A DNA stretch of 21,394 bases from Cyanobacteriota bacterium (lineage in GTDB: Bacteria > Cyanobacteriota > Cyanobacteriia > Phormidesmidales > Phormidesmidaceae). The position numbers were made by a program, and so were the translations under genes. Positions within the stretch are counted from its first letter, which is position 1; the number at the start of each line of letters is the position of its first letter. Location: positions 1 through 21,394 of the forward strand of contig JAQCKL010000011.1 of the NCBI GenBank assembly GCA_027592485.1. The letters run 5' to 3'. The notes under the pieces were generated by a model. The model was not told the DNA's origin, searched no databases, and saw only the letters and a program-made list of their open reading frames with translations. Positions 1 through 7,972 of the stretch are shown piece after piece.

Positions 1-109
1 CCCGACAATACACACCCTCAGAAACCGGCTTTTCTAATCAACCCGCCTCGCCTCTGGCTGGATTGTGCAAAAGCAGGTTTCAGCTAGGGAATTTTCTTTG
101 TCTGATCGG

Positions 110-115
110 TATAAT
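110..115 (+). promoter_or_regulatory. candidate -10 box (TATAAT) for the first gene
   Basis: A perfect TATAAT lies 160 bases before the ATG at 275. No good -35 hexamer is visible at the expected spacing, so this is only a candidate. If it is real, transcription starts near 122, inside the upstream open stretch that begins with a GTG at 65. That favours the ATG at 275 as the true start. The rest of 1-274 holds nothing else I can name. Confidence 0.35.
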
Positions 116-274
116 CGGGCTTTATTCTTAACAATTCGTTTCGAAAGCGGTGAATTCAGTCAGAAATTGCTACCGTCTAGGCAATTCTGTGGCTGTATCT
201 ATTCTCCTTCGTCTCAATCCTGTTGCGTTGACTGTGTCCCCATTGCCGTCTCGGCCTGCCCTGTGAAGAGAACC

Positions 275-1276
275 ATGACTGATACTAAAGTCCCACTGCT
301 GGATATCCCAGCTTCAGAAGGCGATCCCAACCAGTTGGCGGAGCTCTATGCCGATCGCCTCATGGATGACCTCTTTGATGGGGTCGAGCGGGCCTTGACC
401 GGAGATGCCCAAGCCTTAGCCGATCTAAAAACGCCCCTAGCAGAACCGACCGCCCCGGATCTGGCGGTTAGTACAGACGGCACCTTGGTCCCGGCCATTG
501 ATGCCGCCTCAACCCTTGCCAGTGAGAGCACCTCAACGATCGCCTATGCCCTAGCCACCAACGTCGCCCCGGAACAAGACACCCCGGTCCAGGCTCAACC
601 GCAGCGGCGTTGGCTGATGATTCCTTTGGCGTTAGGGGCTGTTGGGGTTTCTGTGGCAACGGCCCTGATTCTAGGCTGGCTATCCCAGCGCCAGTCCATT
701 TCACCAGAAGCGGTGATCCCGGCACCAGCGCCAGCAGTCGATGCGGTAGCGACATCCCCTGATGTGGAGTTTTTAGAATACTTGCGTCGCTCCTTAGACG
801 TGATTTCCCAGCAAACCGGTACAGCCTCAGTCCCGGCGCCAGGCGGGGTGCCCAATGTTCCCGTTGCACTCAATGGCCCCGGTCTAGGCTTGCCCCCCAT
901 TAACAGCAGTACCCTGCCGTCAGGGGTCACCACGGGTCCTAATGGTCTGGCTCAGATTAATGTGATCGAGCGGGTTTATATTCCTTATCAAGCGGGTCAG
1001 CCCGTCGCCGTCGCCGGTTCACCCACAACGGCGGTCTTGCCTGGGGCACCAGCACCGGCGGCGGCCATCCCTGCCAGCAGCCATGTGCTGGTGGGTATTT
1101 TGGAATTGGGCAATCGCTCAGCGGCCCTCTTCGAAATCGATGGCGTTCCCCAGCGGGTTTACATTGGGGAGAGAATTGGGGGGAGTGGTTGGTCCTTAGT
1201 GTCTGTCGCCAATGGTGAAGCGACGGTGCGTCGCAATGGTGAAGTGCGAACCATCTTTATCGGGCAGCAGTTTTAG
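275..1276 (+). CDS. membrane-anchored protein with GspC/PilP-like C-terminal domain
   Basis: A 333-residue protein of uncertain function. The N-terminal ~110 residues are acidic and low in hydrophobicity. One transmembrane segment follows at about residues 111-133, beginning RRWLMIP. After it comes a Pro/Ala/Val-rich linker to about residue 265. The C-terminal ~60 residues (VLVGILELG, then YIGERIG, then TVRRNGE) resemble the small beta domain of type II secretion GspC and type IV pilus PilP proteins. Together this suggests a bitopic protein with a periplasmic domain, perhaps a partner in pilus or secretion assembly; that role is inference. The open frame extends upstream to a GTG at 65. I prefer ATG 275 because the extension (many Cys, no domain) looks non-coding and a TATAAT sits inside it. 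No pilus gene is adjacent, so context does not help. Confidence 0.72.
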   Translation: MTDTKVPLLDIPASEGDPNQLAELYADRLMDDLFDGVERALTGDAQALADLKTPLAEPTAPDLAVSTDGTLVPAIDAASTLASESTSTIAYALATNVAPEQDTPVQAQPQRRWLMIPLALGAVGVSVATALILGWLSQRQSISPEAVIPAPAPAVDAVATSPDVEFLEYLRRSLDVISQQTGTASVPAPGGVPNVPVALNGPGLGLPPINSSTLPSGVTTGPNGLAQINVIERVYIPYQAGQPVAVAGSPTTAVLPGAPAPAAAIPASSHVLVGILELGNRSAALFEIDGVPQRVYIGERIGGSGWSLVSVANGEATVRRNGEVRTIFIGQQF

Positions 1277-1495
1277 ATGACACCTCTTCCCTGTTGGGAC
1301 TTGGCGTTTTTCAGTCGGGGCGTTTGGAACCGGTGATCCATAACTGACAAAGTTTACAGGTGTATCAAAAAAACTACGGTTTTCAAGTTAGACGGGGTTT
1401 AGTTATCTTGCCAACAGTGATCCTCCCCCTTCGGCGCTACTCTGAGGCTCTAGGCCCTATTCTGCCATCGCTCTCACACCTCGAAATCACTGTAT

Positions 1496-1504
1496 TAAGG
1501 AGGT
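1496..1504 (+). promoter_or_regulatory. unusually complete Shine-Dalgarno site
   Basis: TAAGGAGGT is close to a full complement of the 16S rRNA 3' end, and it ends three bases before the ATG at 1508. Most other genes here have weak or no such site. It fixes the start of the coiled-coil gene and predicts good translation, though the spacing is short. Confidence 0.7.
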
Positions 1505-1507
1505 TTC

Positions 1508-2095
1508 ATGGGCCTATTTGAAGACCTCAGTCGCTTCTTAGAAAGTCGTCTCGATGAGTTTCTTCAGGCCAATCCTCATTTAGAAGTGATGGCCCTGGAG
1601 GAACAGTTACGGGGGCAGGAAGAAGATGCGATCGCCCTCCTAGGCGATCTCAAGCGTCGTGAAAACCAGCTGCAAGAGAGCATCTTAACCACCGCCCAGG
1701 AGGTGCAGCGTTGGCATGGTCGGATCATGAAGGCCAAAGCGGCCAATCGACTTGACCTGCTGCAACCAGCCCAAGAGCGGGAAGCCGCCTTGCTGCGCCA
1801 AGGAAATCATTTCTGGGGACAAATGACGGGGGTGAAAGCCCGCCTTGAGCAAACCCGCACCCTGCAACAACAAATCCACCGCAAGCGTCAGGAACTTAAG
1901 GTCAAAATTGCCCAAGCAGAAGCCACCCGCACCGCGACGAAAACAGCTCAAACCAAGACCGATTGGCAAACCACAGGCTGGCAACAAAGTCCCTACCCTA
2001 GCAGTCGCTCCCCCGGCGATCCCTTAGAGGAAACCTTTCAGCGATGGGAAACCGAGAAAGAACTAGAAGAATTAAAGCGGCAGATGGGGCGATAG
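1508..2095 (+). CDS. coiled-coil protein, TIGR04376-type cyanobacterial family
   Basis: A 195-residue hydrophilic protein, mostly predicted helix. It opens with MGLFEDLSRFLESRL and a NPHLEVMALEEQL segment that I recall from the cyanobacterial family named TIGR04376. Residues ~25-145 are heptad-rich and full of Glu, Gln, Lys and Arg, as in a long coiled coil. A flexible Thr/Ser/Pro patch (~145-170) and a short charged helix ending in KRQMGR follow. There is no signal peptide or membrane segment, so it is probably cytosolic. Function is unknown. The next gene starts six bases after its stop, which implies co-transcription and possibly translational coupling. The start is set by a strong Shine-Dalgarno site. 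Confidence 0.82.
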   Translation: MGLFEDLSRFLESRLDEFLQANPHLEVMALEEQLRGQEEDAIALLGDLKRRENQLQESILTTAQEVQRWHGRIMKAKAANRLDLLQPAQEREAALLRQGNHFWGQMTGVKARLEQTRTLQQQIHRKRQELKVKIAQAEATRTATKTAQTKTDWQTTGWQQSPYPSSRSPGDPLEETFQRWETEKELEELKRQMGR

Positions 2096-2101
2096 TAAAC
2101 C

Positions 2102-2986
2102 GTGTCTAGGGCTTCTAATGATCTCGTCGATACCGCCCAAATTTGGTACGGCCAGGCTAGCGCCATGTATAGTCTGGGGCGCTATCAAGCGGCGATCGAA
2201 AAGTATGATCGGGCCTTAGCCGCAAATAATCACCATTGCGACGCCTGGGCTTACCGGGGCTATGCCCTAGGTGAGTTGCAGGATTATGCAGCGGCCCTGG
2301 AGAGTTTTCAGCGATCGCTACAGGTGGATCCACGCCATGCCCTGTCTTGGTACGGCTGCGGCATTGTCCAGGCTCGGCAGCAGCAATACGCAGCCGCCGT
2401 TCAGAGCTTTGATCGGGCTCTAGCCCTGACCCCCGAAGATTTCAAGATCTTGTACCACCGGGGTAGCGCGCTGATTCGGCTGCATCGTTACCATGAGGCC
2501 TTAGAAAGCCTCGATCTGATGGTTGAGCAGGCCCCTGACAGCCATCGCGCCTGGTATATCCGCGCCATAGCGTTGACGCGGCTCGATCAATACCACCATG
2601 CCCTAGGCAGTCTAGATACGGCCCTAGCCGTCAAGCGCGATTGTTACTATGCTTGGACCTATAAGGGCTTTATCCTCAAGCTGCTGCTGCGTTTAGACGA
2701 GGCGACGGCCTGTTTTGAGAAATCCCTGCGCTACAAAACCCCCAACGCCAGTGCCCTCTATGGCAAAGCCGCCACATGCGCCCTGCAAGGGGAGGATGAC
2801 AGTGCCCTGGCTCACCTGAAAGCGGCTGTGGCCGTTAGCCCCCAGGTCTTGCAAGTGATGACCCGCAATGATCCAGGCTTTCGAGCCGTATCAACCACCG
2901 CTGTCTTCCAGCGCTATCTCAAAGAGTCCCCTGGCAGCATCACCCCCTCAGAAAATGGGATCTCAGCAGAAGACTTCTTAGAATGA
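2102..2986 (+). CDS. tetratricopeptide repeat protein
   Basis: A 294-residue protein built of about six to seven TPR units, such as YRGYALGELQDYAAALESF and YHRGSALIRLHRYHEALESL, each near 34 residues. TPR arrays mediate protein-protein contacts; the partner is not evident. The tail (NDPGFRAV, then FQRYLKES) resembles the usual C-terminal cap of cyanobacterial TPR proteins. The start is a GTG six bases after the previous stop. An ATG at 2165 would cut into helix A of the first repeat (WYGQASAMYSLGRY), so GTG is preferred. No signal peptide is seen. It sits between the coiled-coil gene and the helicase gene and is likely in their operon. Confidence 0.85.
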   Translation: MSRASNDLVDTAQIWYGQASAMYSLGRYQAAIEKYDRALAANNHHCDAWAYRGYALGELQDYAAALESFQRSLQVDPRHALSWYGCGIVQARQQQYAAAVQSFDRALALTPEDFKILYHRGSALIRLHRYHEALESLDLMVEQAPDSHRAWYIRAIALTRLDQYHHALGSLDTALAVKRDCYYAWTYKGFILKLLLRLDEATACFEKSLRYKTPNASALYGKAATCALQGEDDSALAHLKAAVAVSPQVLQVMTRNDPGFRAVSTTAVFQRYLKESPGSITPSENGISAEDFLE

Positions 2987-3010
2987 CAGTAGCCCTTTCC
3001 GCCCGCCGTC

Positions 3011-4567
3011 ATGGTTCGCCCCTCTAAGCTCACCTTCGATCGCGGCACCTTGATTTTGCACCCGCCGCCTCGGGGAAAGGCTTGGTTTGAGTTTGCCACT
3101 TGGGACGATCGCATCGAGCGCTTTCGGATTCCGGCTCACCATTACCGGACCTTGGTCGAAACCTTACGGGCTGACCAGATTGCCCTGGATGATCAGGCGG
3201 CTCAATTCCAAGCCCTCACCCTCACCCATGAGCGGTCATGGCAGCCCTATCCCCATCAGCAGGGTGCCCTGGATGCCTGGGTGAAGTCAGGCTGGCGAGG
3301 GGTGGTGGTGTTGCCCACCGCAGCGGGTAAAACCTACGTGGCGCAACTGGCCATGGGCACGACGCCCCGCAGCACCTTGATCACGGTCCCCACCCTGGAC
3401 CTGATGCACCAGTGGTATGACCAGTTAATGAAAGCCTTTCCCGCAGCCGATATCGGCTTGCTGGGGGGTGGTTCGCGCGATCGCAGTGCCATTCTTGTGG
3501 CCACCTACGACAGTGCCGCCATCCATGCCGAAACCCTGGGCAATCAGTATGGCCTACTGATCTGCGATGAATGCCACCACCTGCCCAGCACCTTTAATCG
3601 GGTGATTGCCGAATACGCGATCGCCCCCTATCGGCTAGGGCTGACCGCCACCCCCGATCGCGCCGATGGCCGCCACAGTGATCTCGATCAGCTGTTGGGG
3701 CCGATTGTCTATGCCCTGCAGCCCGAGGATTTGGCCGGAACCACCCTGGCCCCCTACGAGATTGTCACCCTCAAAGTCGCCCTATCGGAGGAAGAGCGCG
3801 ATCGCTACGACCACCTGATTCACACCCGCAATCGGTTTCTAGAAGAGGCCAATATCTGGCTGGGCAGTTTGGAAGGGTGGCAGCGATTTGTCCGGGCCAG
3901 TGCCCAATCCCCCGCCGGGCGGCGGGCAATGCTGGCCCACCGCGACGCCAAAGCCATTTCGTTGGGCACCGCCGGCAAACTCCGCATTCTGGCGGAGTTG
4001 CTCGGACGCCATCACCCGGATCGGTGCCTGATTTTCACCAACGACAATGCCACGGTTTACCGGATCTCCCAGGACTTTTTGATTCCGGCCATCACCCACC
4101 AAACCCCCGTCAAAGAGCGTCATCTGGTACTGGAGCGCTTCCGAGACGGCACCTACCCCACGGTAGTGGTCTCCCACGTCTTGAATGAAGGGGTGGATGT
4201 CCCAGATGCGGGGGTGGCCATTTTGCTCTCGGGGACAGGTTCGACTCGCGAATACATCCAGCGCTTAGGGCGCATCCTGCGGAAGGGGAGCCCCGCAAAA
4301 CAGGCGATCCTCTACGAAGTGATTGCGGAGGAAACCAGTGAGGAAGGTGTGGCCCGCCGCCGCCGCCCCCAGAAACAACGGCGCAGTCAAGCCCAGTTAG
4401 AACTTTTACCCCAGCGATCGGATCCCTACGAGGTGCCCTCAATGCCGATACCTGCCGCCGCCGAAGCAGCGCCGGAGAGACGAGGGACCCTAGCGGCCCT
4501 GAAGCCAAGGCATTTACATCCGCCAAAACAGATTGGCTGCGCTGCGCCCGTGGGGCCAACCGATTGA
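3011..4567 (+). CDS. XPB-like superfamily 2 DNA helicase
   Basis: A 518-residue ATP-dependent helicase of the XPB/Rad25 type, presumably acting on DNA in repair or transcription-coupled processes. Residues 1-~90 fit the XPB damage-recognition region and lead into a YPHQQGALDAW Q-motif-like segment. Walker A is LPTAAGKT with Lys107. Walker B is DECH at 186-189. Motif III is LTATP at 211-215. Motif VI is QRLGRILRK at 417-425. Between the RecA lobes (about 260-325) is a helical insert with R.RFLEEANIWLG and AGRRAMLAHRDAKAIS, which matches the XPB thumb. The last ~75 residues are a basic, Pro/Ala-rich tail with no clear domain. In archaea and some bacteria, XPB is paired with the nuclease Bax1 (DUF790); no such gene is next to it here. 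It begins 24 bases after the TPR gene. Confidence 0.9.
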   Translation: MVRPSKLTFDRGTLILHPPPRGKAWFEFATWDDRIERFRIPAHHYRTLVETLRADQIALDDQAAQFQALTLTHERSWQPYPHQQGALDAWVKSGWRGVVVLPTAAGKTYVAQLAMGTTPRSTLITVPTLDLMHQWYDQLMKAFPAADIGLLGGGSRDRSAILVATYDSAAIHAETLGNQYGLLICDECHHLPSTFNRVIAEYAIAPYRLGLTATPDRADGRHSDLDQLLGPIVYALQPEDLAGTTLAPYEIVTLKVALSEEERDRYDHLIHTRNRFLEEANIWLGSLEGWQRFVRASAQSPAGRRAMLAHRDAKAISLGTAGKLRILAELLGRHHPDRCLIFTNDNATVYRISQDFLIPAITHQTPVKERHLVLERFRDGTYPTVVVSHVLNEGVDVPDAGVAILLSGTGSTREYIQRLGRILRKGSPAKQAILYEVIAEETSEEGVARRRRPQKQRRSQAQLELLPQRSDPYEVPSMPIPAAAEAAPERRGTLAALKPRHLHPPKQIGCAAPVGPTD

Positions 4568-4610
4568 CATTGCTAGAATGCCTCCTAGGAGCCGCTTTGG
4601 ACGACATGCC

Positions 4611-4991
4611 ATGAATCCCAATCATCTCAATCGCACCTTGCTCAGAACCGTGGGGGCGGGTTGGGCGGCCTTTGCGATCGCGGCCTTTGCGATTCGCACC
4701 GTCTTCGCAGCCCCCAATGTCACCCTTTTGGTGGATCGCAGCTACTGTGAACCGGCCCAATGGCAGGTGGTGACCGAGCAGTATACCGATCTCTATCAGC
4801 AGCACCAGCGGGGCAGCATCACCATCAGCGCCACAATTTTCTTTAGCGATTTGGGAGAGGAAAGCTCTGATCAGGTCCTGGCTCCAGAAGCGTTCCAGGA
4901 TTTGACCACCTATGGTCGCCCAAGTCCCGATCGCCAAGCCGCCCTAGAAGCGGCCCATCCCCAGGCCCGATTGCTCAGTTGCGCCCCCTAA
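4611..4991 (+). CDS. small exported protein of unknown function
   Basis: A 126-residue protein with a clear signal peptide: Arg residues at the N-terminus, a hydrophobic stretch (GWAAFAIAAFAI), then an AxA-type site near VFA-AP. The mature part is about 90 residues, with a segment WQVVTEQYTDLYQQHQRG and an acidic FFSDLGEES stretch. It has only two Cys, one in SYCEP near the start and one in LLSCAP at the very end, so a disulphide closing the fold is possible. I recognise it only as a cyanobacterial hypothetical type. In-frame starts at 4533 and 4578 exist. ATG 4611 gives a standard signal peptide and avoids overlap with the helicase gene, so it is chosen, although no strong Shine-Dalgarno site precedes it. 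Confidence 0.7.
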   Translation: MNPNHLNRTLLRTVGAGWAAFAIAAFAIRTVFAAPNVTLLVDRSYCEPAQWQVVTEQYTDLYQQHQRGSITISATIFFSDLGEESSDQVLAPEAFQDLTTYGRPSPDRQAALEAAHPQARLLSCAP

Positions 4992-5014
4992 GTGCCCCTA
5001 AGTGCCCCTAAGTG
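4985..5014 (+). repeat. three tandem copies of a 10-base unit, CCCCTAAGTG
   Basis: Three exact copies of CCCCTAAGTG begin at 4985, 4995 and 5005, and a partial fourth follows (CCCCCTAA). The first copy contains the stop codon of the small exported protein. Because the unit is 10 bases, its TAA falls in a different frame in each copy, so the array closes all three plus-strand frames. Slippage during replication is the simple explanation. Confidence 0.9.
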
Positions 5015-5129
5015 CCCCCTAAATTTATTACGCTTCGTCAGGGTCTTTCAGGACTGCGATGGTGGGTCACTGTAGGCTGTAGCCAAGAGACTAAGGCTGT
5101 CGCGATCAGACTGCGAGAGGAACTAGGCC

Positions 5130-7301
5130 ATGACCAGGCTATCAAGGCGTCATTTTTTGCAGGGGGCGGGGGCAACCCTGGCGGCCCTAGGGTGGTCACA
5201 ACTGGATTGGCAACGGCAGGGTGATCGCTATGGCCGGGCCTTGGCCCAATCCACCCCGCGCAAGCTGGCCCTATTGGTGGGTGTCAACGCATATCCGAAC
5301 GACGGCCTGTTTGCCCCCTTACAGGGCTGCGCCAATGATGTGGAATTGCAGTACCACCTGTTGGTGCATCGATTTGGCTTTAACCCTGACGACATTATCA
5401 AGCTCACGGATGCCCAGGCCACGCGCCGAGGGATTCTCACCGCCTTTGAAGAACACCTGATTAAGCAGGCCCGCCCAGGGGATGTGGTGGTGTTCCATTT
5501 CTCAGGCCACGGCTCTCGGGTGGAGGATCCCGACCAAGATTTTCCCGATGGGTTGAACAGCACCCTGGTACCGGTCGATAGTCGCTTGCCAGAGGGGTTT
5601 CCCCGCCAGGGGGGACCGGTGCAAGACATTACCGGACACACCCTGTTTTTGCTGGGGTCTGCCCTGCAAACCGACAATGTCACCTTTGTCTTAGATAGCT
5701 GCCATTCCGGGGGCGGCACCCGAGGCAACCTGGTGGTGCGTGCCCGTCGGGGTGGCCCCAGCCTAGAAATGAGCCCCGCCGAACTGGCCTACCAAGCCCA
5801 GTGGCTAACCCGGCTGAACCTGTCCCCCGCCGACTTTATTAAACGACGGCGGGAGGGGATTGCGCGGGGGGTGGCGATCGCTTCGGCCCGGCGGGACCAA
5901 TATGCTGCCGATGCCCCCTTTGAAGATTTTTATGCCGGGGCCTTTAGCTATGTGATGACCCAGTATCTCTGGCAACAGACTGGGACGACCCCCTTTGGCA
6001 GCAGCGTCCCCAATATTGCCCGCACCACTACCCAGCTCTCCTTTAGTGGCCAGGAGCCCCAGCTCGAAGTGCAACCGGGTAGTAGCTACGGCAGCCAGCC
6101 GATTTATTTCACCGAAAAAACCACGCCACCGGCAGAGGCGGTAGTGACAAAAGTAGAGGGGAATACCGCTGAGATTTGGCTGGGGGGCATTGATCCCCGC
6201 AGTTTGGAAGCCTTTCAGACCGATGCGATTTTGTCAGCGGTGGATGATAACGGCGAATCCCGAGGACTCTTGCAAATTACCAGCCGCCAGGGCTTGAAAG
6301 GGCAAGGTCGCCTCTTGCAATCGACAATGCCGGCGGGATCACTGCTGCAAGAACAGGTGCGGGGCATCCCCACGGATGTCAGCCTCCGCATTGGTCTGGA
6401 TACATCACTCACCAGTGCAGAACAGACCCAGGCCCGTCAGGGCATTATGGCGATTCCCCGCATGGAAGCGATGGCCTTGCAACAGGGAGAAGTGCATTAC
6501 ATCCTGGGGCACATGACCGCTGCTTATCGGGCTGAGCTAGTCGGGCAGGCTGATATTCCTGCCGAAGGCTGTCTAGGACTCTTTGCCCCTGGCTTAGATC
6601 TGATTCCCGGCTCCTTTGGTTCGCCTGGGGAATCCGTGGACAGGGCCATGGAACGGTTGCGTCCTAAATTGCGATCGCTCCTCGCCGCCCGCATTGTCAA
6701 GCTCACGTTGAATCCAGGCTCTTCTCGCTTAGCCCTGCAGGTCACGATGACGCCGGTGGGCGGTTCCCAAGTGGTGGCCAGTGCCTTTACGGTGCGGGGA
6801 GGAGCGACGACCCCACCGCCCCGTCCTGGTATCCAGCAGATTCCCCTGGGCACATCGATTCAATTTGAGATTCAGAACCAAGAGACCCGAGACCTGTATC
6901 TGAGTGTTTTGGTGATTGATGCTACCGGTGAAATGGCGGTGCTTTTTCCCAATCAATGGACCGCCGCCGCCAATGTGACCCGAGTGGCGGCTGGGCAAAC
7001 CCTACAACTCCCCGATCCCAACCGGGATAGCTTCCGACTGGTAACACAAGCCCCCACGGGACCCACGGAAGTGCTGGTGGTGGCGAGTAGTCAGCCTCTG
7101 GACAATGCTTTGCGGGCGTTACAGGCAGTGGCAACGCGATCGGGGGCGAGTTCTGGTCCGGTGGCGGTAGCTGACCCGACCGATGTGGTCAGTGGGCTGC
7201 TAACGGATATCTCAGGCACAAGGGGCAGCGGCAGTGATGCGGTTCAAACCGTGGATGCCAGCCAATTGGCAGCGCTATCCGTCACTTTCGATGTGTTCTA
7301 G
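5130..7301 (+). CDS. Tat-exported caspase-family peptidase (orthocaspase), DUF4384-like C-terminus
   Basis: A 723-residue cysteine peptidase of family C14. The N-terminus has a twin-arginine signal, SRRHFLQ, followed by a hydrophobic run (GAGATLAALG) and an ALAQS cleavage region near residue 40, so export of the folded protein to the periplasm is expected. The caspase p20-like domain spans about 44-290: LALLVGVNAY, then FHFSGHGSRV with catalytic His127, then VLDSCHSGGG with catalytic Cys191. This family typically cleaves after Arg or Lys and is often calcium-dependent. After a long middle region, residues ~565-655 (FEIQNQETRDLYLSVLVID, then LFPNQ) look like DUF4384. The start is supported by GAGAGGA eight bases before the ATG. 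Substrate and role are unknown; links to stress and cell death are debated for cyanobacterial orthocaspases. Confidence 0.92.
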   Translation: MTRLSRRHFLQGAGATLAALGWSQLDWQRQGDRYGRALAQSTPRKLALLVGVNAYPNDGLFAPLQGCANDVELQYHLLVHRFGFNPDDIIKLTDAQATRRGILTAFEEHLIKQARPGDVVVFHFSGHGSRVEDPDQDFPDGLNSTLVPVDSRLPEGFPRQGGPVQDITGHTLFLLGSALQTDNVTFVLDSCHSGGGTRGNLVVRARRGGPSLEMSPAELAYQAQWLTRLNLSPADFIKRRREGIARGVAIASARRDQYAADAPFEDFYAGAFSYVMTQYLWQQTGTTPFGSSVPNIARTTTQLSFSGQEPQLEVQPGSSYGSQPIYFTEKTTPPAEAVVTKVEGNTAEIWLGGIDPRSLEAFQTDAILSAVDDNGESRGLLQITSRQGLKGQGRLLQSTMPAGSLLQEQVRGIPTDVSLRIGLDTSLTSAEQTQARQGIMAIPRMEAMALQQGEVHYILGHMTAAYRAELVGQADIPAEGCLGLFAPGLDLIPGSFGSPGESVDRAMERLRPKLRSLLAARIVKLTLNPGSSRLALQVTMTPVGGSQVVASAFTVRGGATTPPPRPGIQQIPLGTSIQFEIQNQETRDLYLSVLVIDATGEMAVLFPNQWTAAANVTRVAAGQTLQLPDPNRDSFRLVTQAPTGPTEVLVVASSQPLDNALRALQAVATRSGASSGPVAVADPTDVVSGLLTDISGTRGSGSDAVQTVDASQLAALSVTFDVF

Positions 7302-7355
7302 TGGGTCATTTGTCATGGCTATGGCCATTACTGACGCGCTCAAGGTGCCAGGGCC

Positions 7356-7382
7356 CGTGGGTTTCGCTCTGCTCTACCCACG
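7356..7382. repeat. hairpin between convergent genes
   Basis: CGTGGGT at 7356-7362 pairs with ACCCACG at 7376-7382 around a 13-base loop. It lies between the stop of the caspase gene and the stop of the convergent nuclease-like gene. No T-run follows on either strand, so a standard intrinsic terminator is not shown. It could be a small REP-like repeat or an mRNA 3' end stabiliser. The rest of 7302-7438 has no gene. Confidence 0.45.
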
Positions 7383-7438
7383 CTACGCCTGGGATGCACC
7401 CGCAGCCTATGACAGGTACGTTCTTTCTCGAAAATTTC

Positions 7439-7972
7439 TTATGTCAGGTGTTGCGCGAGACGCTCCTCAATTTGGAGTAATCGCATTATCGGTGAAGTGA
7501 ATGCTGCCCCTTGTTGAGCGGCAAATGATCGGAGTTCGGCAATACAGTGCTGAAACTTTTCATTGATGATCAACTGAAGATCAACCTCAAAGTCCGTCTG
7601 TAGCCTAGTGTGAATTGTTTGAACGTGCGACATTTGGTCGTATTGCGGGTTGGCTCTCTGCTTCACGATGGGGGACCACAGCATGAAGACGTGTTTGTAG
7701 TCTGGCAGCGCAGAGCGAGCATATTGAATATCTTTGGTGAATTTAGCAATGAAGCGATCGACATTGTCGGGGCGCTTATTTTTGACGTACTGGAGACCTG
7801 TAACGAGGTGGACGGCGACTTCACAGACGTAAAGTGTCCGCGTTGACATATTGATGCCGATGACGTCGATCTCGCCTTGCACGGGTGATGTTTGTAGGTT
7901 GTATTGCACAAATTCACAGTTGCAGATGTGCCTGAGATATTCACCAACCAATTCTTCGCCCGGTGTTTGCAT
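7439..7972 (-). CDS. PD-(D/E)XK nuclease-like protein, orphan
   Basis: A 177-residue protein counted from ATG 7972. It begins MQTPGEELVGEYL and carries a restriction-endonuclease-like pattern: Glu7 in an early helix, then GEIDVIG with Asp36, then a strand LYVCEVAVHL with Glu51. The usual Lys of the (D/E)xK motif is Ala53 here, so catalysis may rely on another residue or be lost. The central part (NVDRFIAKFTKDIQYA) is basic. No methyltransferase or helicase partner is adjacent, so a restriction role is not shown. GC is about 48% by my count of samples, against about 60% in the flanking genes, which hints at horizontal origin. A TTG at 8053 would add 27 residues; the ATG is preferred because the conserved-looking fold begins there. 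Neither start has a good Shine-Dalgarno site. Confidence 0.72.
   Translation of the reverse strand: MQTPGEELVGEYLRHICNCEFVQYNLQTSPVQGEIDVIGINMSTRTLYVCEVAVHLVTGLQYVKNKRPDNVDRFIAKFTKDIQYARSALPDYKHVFMLWSPIVKQRANPQYDQMSHVQTIHTRLQTDFEVDLQLIINEKFQHCIAELRSFAAQQGAAFTSPIMRLLQIEERLAQHLT

Noticed and set aside
65..274. N-terminal extension of the first gene from a GTG at 65
   Set aside because: The added 70 residues are Cys-rich with no domain, and a TATAAT lies inside. The ATG at 275 starts sequence with ordinary coding character.
4533..4610. Upstream starts for the small exported protein (4533, 4578)
   Set aside because: They overlap or abut the helicase end and would place charged residues before an already complete signal peptide.
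4110..4937. 275-codon minus-strand open frame across the helicase end and exported protein
   Set aside because: It lies opposite two credible genes; its translation is low-complexity and Arg/Gly/Pro-rich, as expected for an antisense shadow in GC-rich DNA.
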